From the NCBI GenBank assembly GCA_947463845.1, contig CANHUM010000036.1, positions 1 through 9,717 on the forward strand: a stretch of 9,717 nucleotides of DNA. Reading direction: 5' to 3'. Under the pieces are notes generated by a model. The model saw nothing but the letters and a program-made list of their open reading frames with translations. It was not told the origin of the DNA and searched no databases. The DNA comes from Comamonadaceae bacterium (GTDB taxonomy: Bacteria; Pseudomonadota; Gammaproteobacteria; Burkholderiales; Burkholderiaceae_C). The translations under genes were made by a program, and so were the position numbers. This document shows, piece after piece, positions 7,458 through 9,717 of this stretch; position 1 is the stretch's first letter; every line of letters starts with the position of its first letter.

Positions 7458-7730
7458 TCAGATCAGCTCGATGGCCAAGGCATGCAGGCCTTGGTCAATG
7501 AAATCTTGCAACGCATCATACACAAGGCGATGGCGCTGAACGCGGCTGATACCCGCAAATTGGGGTGAGGCAATACACACCCGCATGTGGGTGCCTTCGC
7601 CGCTGTCATTGGCGCCCACGTGACCAGCGTGTTGGGCGCTTTCATCGATCACGCGCAGCGCAGTGGGCTGCAGCCGCTCGGTCAGGCGGGTGTGGATCTG
7701 CTCGCTCAAGGGGATGGCTGACGCGCTCAT
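7458..7730 (-). CDS. bolA: BolA family protein
   Basis: This is a 90-residue BolA-like protein. Family members bind monothiol glutaredoxins through shared Fe-S clusters, and some act as DNA-binding regulators affecting envelope and stress genes. The sequence has the α-β-β-α-α-β layout: an N-terminal helix ([11 protein letters not shown]), ALRVIDES, a variable loop with HAGH (34-37), [14 protein letters not shown] (47-60), and the conserved RHR (66-68; His67 is the likely cluster or DNA-contact residue) in a helix before a short C-terminal strand. The ATG at 7730 is preferred over longer in-frame starts up to 7904 because those would run through the end of yciB. GAAGG lies 9 nt upstream, and the start overlaps the yciB stop as ATGA, suggesting translational coupling. 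Which BolA subgroup it belongs to cannot be settled by eye. Confidence 0.9.
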   Translation of the reverse strand: MSASAIPLSEQIHTRLTERLQPTALRVIDESAQHAGHVGANDSGEGTHMRVCIASPQFAGISRVQRHRLVYDALQDFIDQGLHALAIELI

Positions 7731-8269
7731 TTGGAGTTGCCTTCGTCTTTCGGCAGATAGCGAGCGATATAGAGCCCTTGTCCCAGAATGAAAACCACCG
7801 GGAAGACATAGCCCCAAAGTTTGAAGTTGACCCAGGCCTCTGTACTGAAATAGTGGGCCACATAAGCGTTGATGGCGGCCATGAACAGACAGTAAAACAT
7901 CCACGACAGGTTAAGCCTGTGCCATACAGCGTGGGGCAGCTGCAATTGCGTACCCAGCAGCATATGCAAAAAGTTTTTTTTCAAGAACCAATGCGACACT
8001 GCCAAGGCCATGGCCAGGCCCGAGTAGAGCAAGGTGGGTTTCCACTTGATGAAACGTTCGTCGTGCAGGCTCAGGGTGAGGGCACCAAAGCCAAGCACCA
8101 GCACCAAAGTGATTTTGTGCATGGTCTGCAGCTTTCCCTCCATTTTGTAAAGGATGGCCGTTTGCAGCACGGTCGCACCCATCAGCACGGCCGTAGCGGT
8201 GTAGATGTCGGCCATCTTGTAAGCGCCAAAAAACAGCAGGATGGGGAAAAAGTCAAGGATGAATTTCAT
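7727..8269 (-). CDS. yciB: Inner membrane septation protein A (YciB/IspZ family)
   Basis: The 180-residue length matches E. coli YciB (about 179). It is an integral inner-membrane protein linked to cell-envelope maintenance, septation and elongation in enterobacteria; the biochemical activity is unknown. The N-terminus [18 protein letters not shown] is the family hallmark. About five hydrophobic spans are visible near residues 3-17 with 22-40, 52-69, 77-94, 121-139 and 149-168. HWFLKKNF (93-100) and LNLSW (119-123) are also family-typical, and the tail is charged and short. It begins 43 nt after msrB with only a weak Shine-Dalgarno. It overlaps bolA by 4 nt, so the two are probably produced together. 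Confidence 0.95.
   Translation of the reverse strand: MKFILDFFPILLFFGAYKMADIYTATAVLMGATVLQTAILYKMEGKLQTMHKITLVLVLGFGALTLSLHDERFIKWKPTLLYSGLAMALAVSHWFLKKNFLHMLLGTQLQLPHAVWHRLNLSWMFYCLFMAAINAYVAHYFSTEAWVNFKLWGYVFPVVFILGQGLYIARYLPKDEGNSK
7740..7744 (-). promoter_or_regulatory. Shine-Dalgarno deciding the bolA start
   Basis: GAAGG on the minus strand lies 9 nt upstream of the ATG at 7730, inside the 3' end of yciB. It supports the 90-residue BolA rather than a longer reading of the same frame. Confidence 0.6.
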
Positions 8270-8284
8270 GGGGAAAGTGCTGGG

Positions 8285-8302
8285 CTGTGGGTATCGCCAC
8301 AG
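8285..8302 (-). other. Small hairpin in the msrB-yciB gap
   Basis: CTGTGG (8285-8290) and CCACAG (8297-8302) form a 6-bp perfect stem with a 6-nt loop. It sits in the 43-nt gap between the msrB stop and the yciB start. No T-run follows on the minus strand, so it is unlikely to terminate transcription. It might tune yciB translation or mRNA stability, or be chance. Confidence 0.3.
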
Positions 8303-8312
8303 GCTTGTTCAG

Positions 8313-8720
8313 TCAGGAAGCTTCGAAGTCTAACGAAGCGGAGTTCATGCAGTAGCGCAGGCCTGTGGGGGCGGGGCCGTCTTCAAAAACGTGGCCCAGG
8401 TGCGCGAAGCACTGGGCGCACACGGTTTCCACACGGCGCATGCCATGGCTCAGGTCGATCCGCTCTTCTATGGCCCCCTCAGAAGCGGCTTGGTAGAAGC
8501 TTGGCCAGCCACAACCCGCGTCAAATTTGGTGTCGGATTTGAAAAGTTCAGCGTCGCAGCAGATGCAGCGGTAAATGCCGCCGGACCAGTGGCCCTCGTA
8601 TTTCCCTGTGAATGGCCGCTCGGTGGCCGCTTGGCGTGTGACGGCGTAGGCCATTGGCTCAGCACCTTTGGCGGCCAGCAGTTCGCGCCATTCGTGCTCG
8701 GTTTTGGTGATTTTGTTCAT
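8313..8720 (-). CDS. msrB: Peptide methionine-R-sulfoxide reductase MsrB
   Basis: MsrB reduces the R form of methionine sulfoxide in proteins, using thioredoxin, and so repairs oxidative damage in the cytoplasm. The 135-residue protein is close to the family's usual length and has no signal peptide. It shows the zinc site as two CxxC pairs, CICC (Cys52, Cys55) and CAQC (Cys101, Cys104). The catalytic Cys124 is in RYCMNSASL, the probable resolving Cys70 in AGCGWPSF, and the conserved [10 protein letters not shown] contains His107 and His110. All functional residues are present, which marks the Cys-based, zinc-containing two-cysteine form. The ATG at 8720 overlaps the selO stop as ATGA, with only a weak purine stretch (GGAAA) upstream, so translation is probably coupled to selO. 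Confidence 0.97.
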   Translation of the reverse strand: MNKITKTEHEWRELLAAKGAEPMAYAVTRQAATERPFTGKYEGHWSGGIYRCICCDAELFKSDTKFDAGCGWPSFYQAASEGAIEERIDLSHGMRRVETVCAQCFAHLGHVFEDGPAPTGLRYCMNSASLDFEAS

Positions 8721-9717
8721 GATGAACAGCTGATTTCCAGTTGACCCGCCCAGTCGGGCGGCAGGGCAGCATAGGCTTCATGGCCTGGATGCTCGTCGAA
8801 GGGTGACTTTAACAACATGTGGAGGGTCTCAATTTCCGAAAAGTCGCCCACTTTGGCTTGACGGATCGCGATCTCGGCCAGGTGGTTGCGCAGCACAAAC
8901 TTGGGGTTGCTGCGCAACATCTGTTCGCCCATCGCCGAAAAGTGGCCCTGTCCCGCCCTGGCGGTGTAACGCGCCAACCATGCCAGCAGGCGAGGGCGGT
9001 CCAGCACCAAGTCAGTCACAGGGCTCCAACCTGCATCGGTCAAAGTGCTGGCCTGCGATTGCTGCACCACGGCCTGGCTCAGGTGCCGCCAAAACCTGGT
9101 GAAGTCCACTTTTTCGACCGCCATCAGCTGCATCACGTCTTCCACCAAAGTCCAGTCGAATTCGCGTTCGGATTCGGGGGCCAGTGCACCAGTCAAGCCC
9201 AACTTGGCCCGCATGGCGTCACCTAAAAAGCGTGGAAACAGGCTTTTGTAGCCTTCTAGCACCTGCAGCGTCATGTCGTGGTCGTCGATCAGGGGGGCCA
9301 GTGCTTGGGCCAGGCAATACAAGTTCCAATAGGCCACATTCGGCTGGCGTCCATAGGCGTAACGCCCTTGGTGGTCGGAATGGTTGCAAATGTGGCCAGG
9401 GTCAAAGCCGTCCATGAACTGGAAGGGGCCGTAGTCAATCGTCAGGCCCAGCAGGCTCATGTTGTCGGTGTTCATCACCCCGTGACAAAAGCCTACAGCC
9501 TGCCATTGCGCGAGCAGACGGGCCGTGCGCTCTTGAACGACATCGAGCAAGGCCGCGTACGCATTGCCCTGCCAGTGGGCAGCGCGTTCCAGGCATTCGG
9601 GCAGGTGGTGTTGTATGGCGTGGTCAGCGAGTGTGCGCAAGTTGTCCGTGTCACCTCTGGCCGAAAAATGTTCAAAGTGACCGAAACGCAAGAAACTCGG
9701 CGCCACCCGCGTCACCA
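8717..9717 (-). CDS. selO: Protein adenylyltransferase SelO, C-terminal two-thirds (5' end outside window)
   Basis: SelO (YdiU) is a pseudokinase-fold enzyme that transfers AMP from ATP to Ser/Thr/Tyr of target proteins, with roles in redox homeostasis and protein S-glutathionylation. The frame is open to the right edge. [17 protein letters not shown] is an internal conserved block, so the Met at 9715 is not the start, and roughly 150-165 N-terminal residues lie outside the window. In the 332 residues counted from that Met, [22 protein letters not shown] holds the catalytic Asp84-Asn85 and, ten residues on, metal-binding Asp94, the spacing known from characterised SelO. The protein ends ISCSS, with Cys330 where animal SelO has selenocysteine. 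Cys110 lies 16 residues after Asp94, matching the partner cysteine of the E. coli regulatory disulfide as I recall it. It overlaps msrB. Confidence 0.95.
   Translation of the reverse strand, partial: VTRVAPSFLRFGHFEHFSARGDTDNLRTLADHAIQHHLPECLERAAHWQGNAYAALLDVVQERTARLLAQWQAVGFCHGVMNTDNMSLLGLTIDYGPFQFMDGFDPGHICNHSDHQGRYAYGRQPNVAYWNLYCLAQALAPLIDDHDMTLQVLEGYKSLFPRFLGDAMRAKLGLTGALAPESEREFDWTLVEDVMQLMAVEKVDFTRFWRHLSQAVVQQSQASTLTDAGWSPVTDLVLDRPRLLAWLARYTARAGQGHFSAMGEQMLRSNPKFVLRNHLAEIAIRQAKVGDFSEIETLHMLLKSPFDEHPGHEAYAALPPDWAGQLEISCSS

Noticed and set aside
7458..7904. A longer 148-residue version of BolA starting inside yciB
   Set aside because: The first 58 residues are yciB sequence read in another frame. 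The family N-terminus, the GAAGG site and the ATGA overlap all support the start at 7730.
8285..8302. The msrB-yciB hairpin as an intrinsic terminator
   Set aside because: The stem is only 6 bp and is not followed by a T-run on the minus strand.
7565..8542. A 325-codon open frame on the + strand across bolA, yciB and msrB
   Set aside because: It runs antisense over three well-supported genes and their junctions, with no domain and no plausible ribosome binding site.
8717..8731. Possible selenocysteine insertion at the SelO C-terminus
   Set aside because: The position is encoded by TGT-type cysteine in SCSS and the following TGA is the true stop overlapping msrB; there is no reason to read it as selenocysteine.

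Overview
This window looks like ordinary chromosomal DNA from a betaproteobacterium, most likely a member of the Burkholderiales near the Comamonadaceae. The basis is protein similarity judged by eye, moderately high GC content, and the gene order parvulin – bolA – yciB – msrB – selO, which I recall as common in that group. The placement is inference, because no rRNA or other phylogenetic marker is present. There are no mobile elements, tRNAs, CRISPR arrays, prophage genes or recognisable defence islands.

Layout. The + strand carries the 3' part of purL (purine synthesis, 1-1059). Only 12 nt later comes a large SWIM-SNF2 helicase-like ATPase (1072-4473). It meets rlhA tail to tail across 9 nt; rlhA (6453-4483, minus) encodes a U32-family 23S rRNA hydroxylase. 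Everything else is also on the minus strand. Reading in that direction, selO (cut by the right edge) overlaps msrB by ATGA. msrB is followed after 43 nt by yciB, and yciB overlaps bolA by ATGA. A strong intrinsic terminator (7453-7420) ends this unit. Next comes a separately started periplasmic parvulin gene (7363-6590) with a good ribosome binding site and its own terminator with a UUCG loop (6569-6544). rlhA follows with its own start region.

Function. The selO-msrB-yciB-bolA unit groups a redox-regulated protein AMPylase, a methionine sulfoxide reductase, an inner-membrane envelope protein and a BolA/glutaredoxin-partner protein. The downstream parvulin handles outer-membrane protein folding. 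Together these suggest a housekeeping redox and envelope-maintenance neighbourhood.

No previously undescribed multi-gene system was found. The most unusual signal is a pair of nearly identical 13-nt palindromic motifs, TGGG(C/A)TAATCCCA. They lie immediately upstream of the start codons of the SNF2 gene and of rlhA, two divergently oriented genes that both lack a visible Shine-Dalgarno sequence. There is no gene-free stretch over 300 bases; the largest gaps are 136 nt (6454-6589) and 94 nt (7364-7457).
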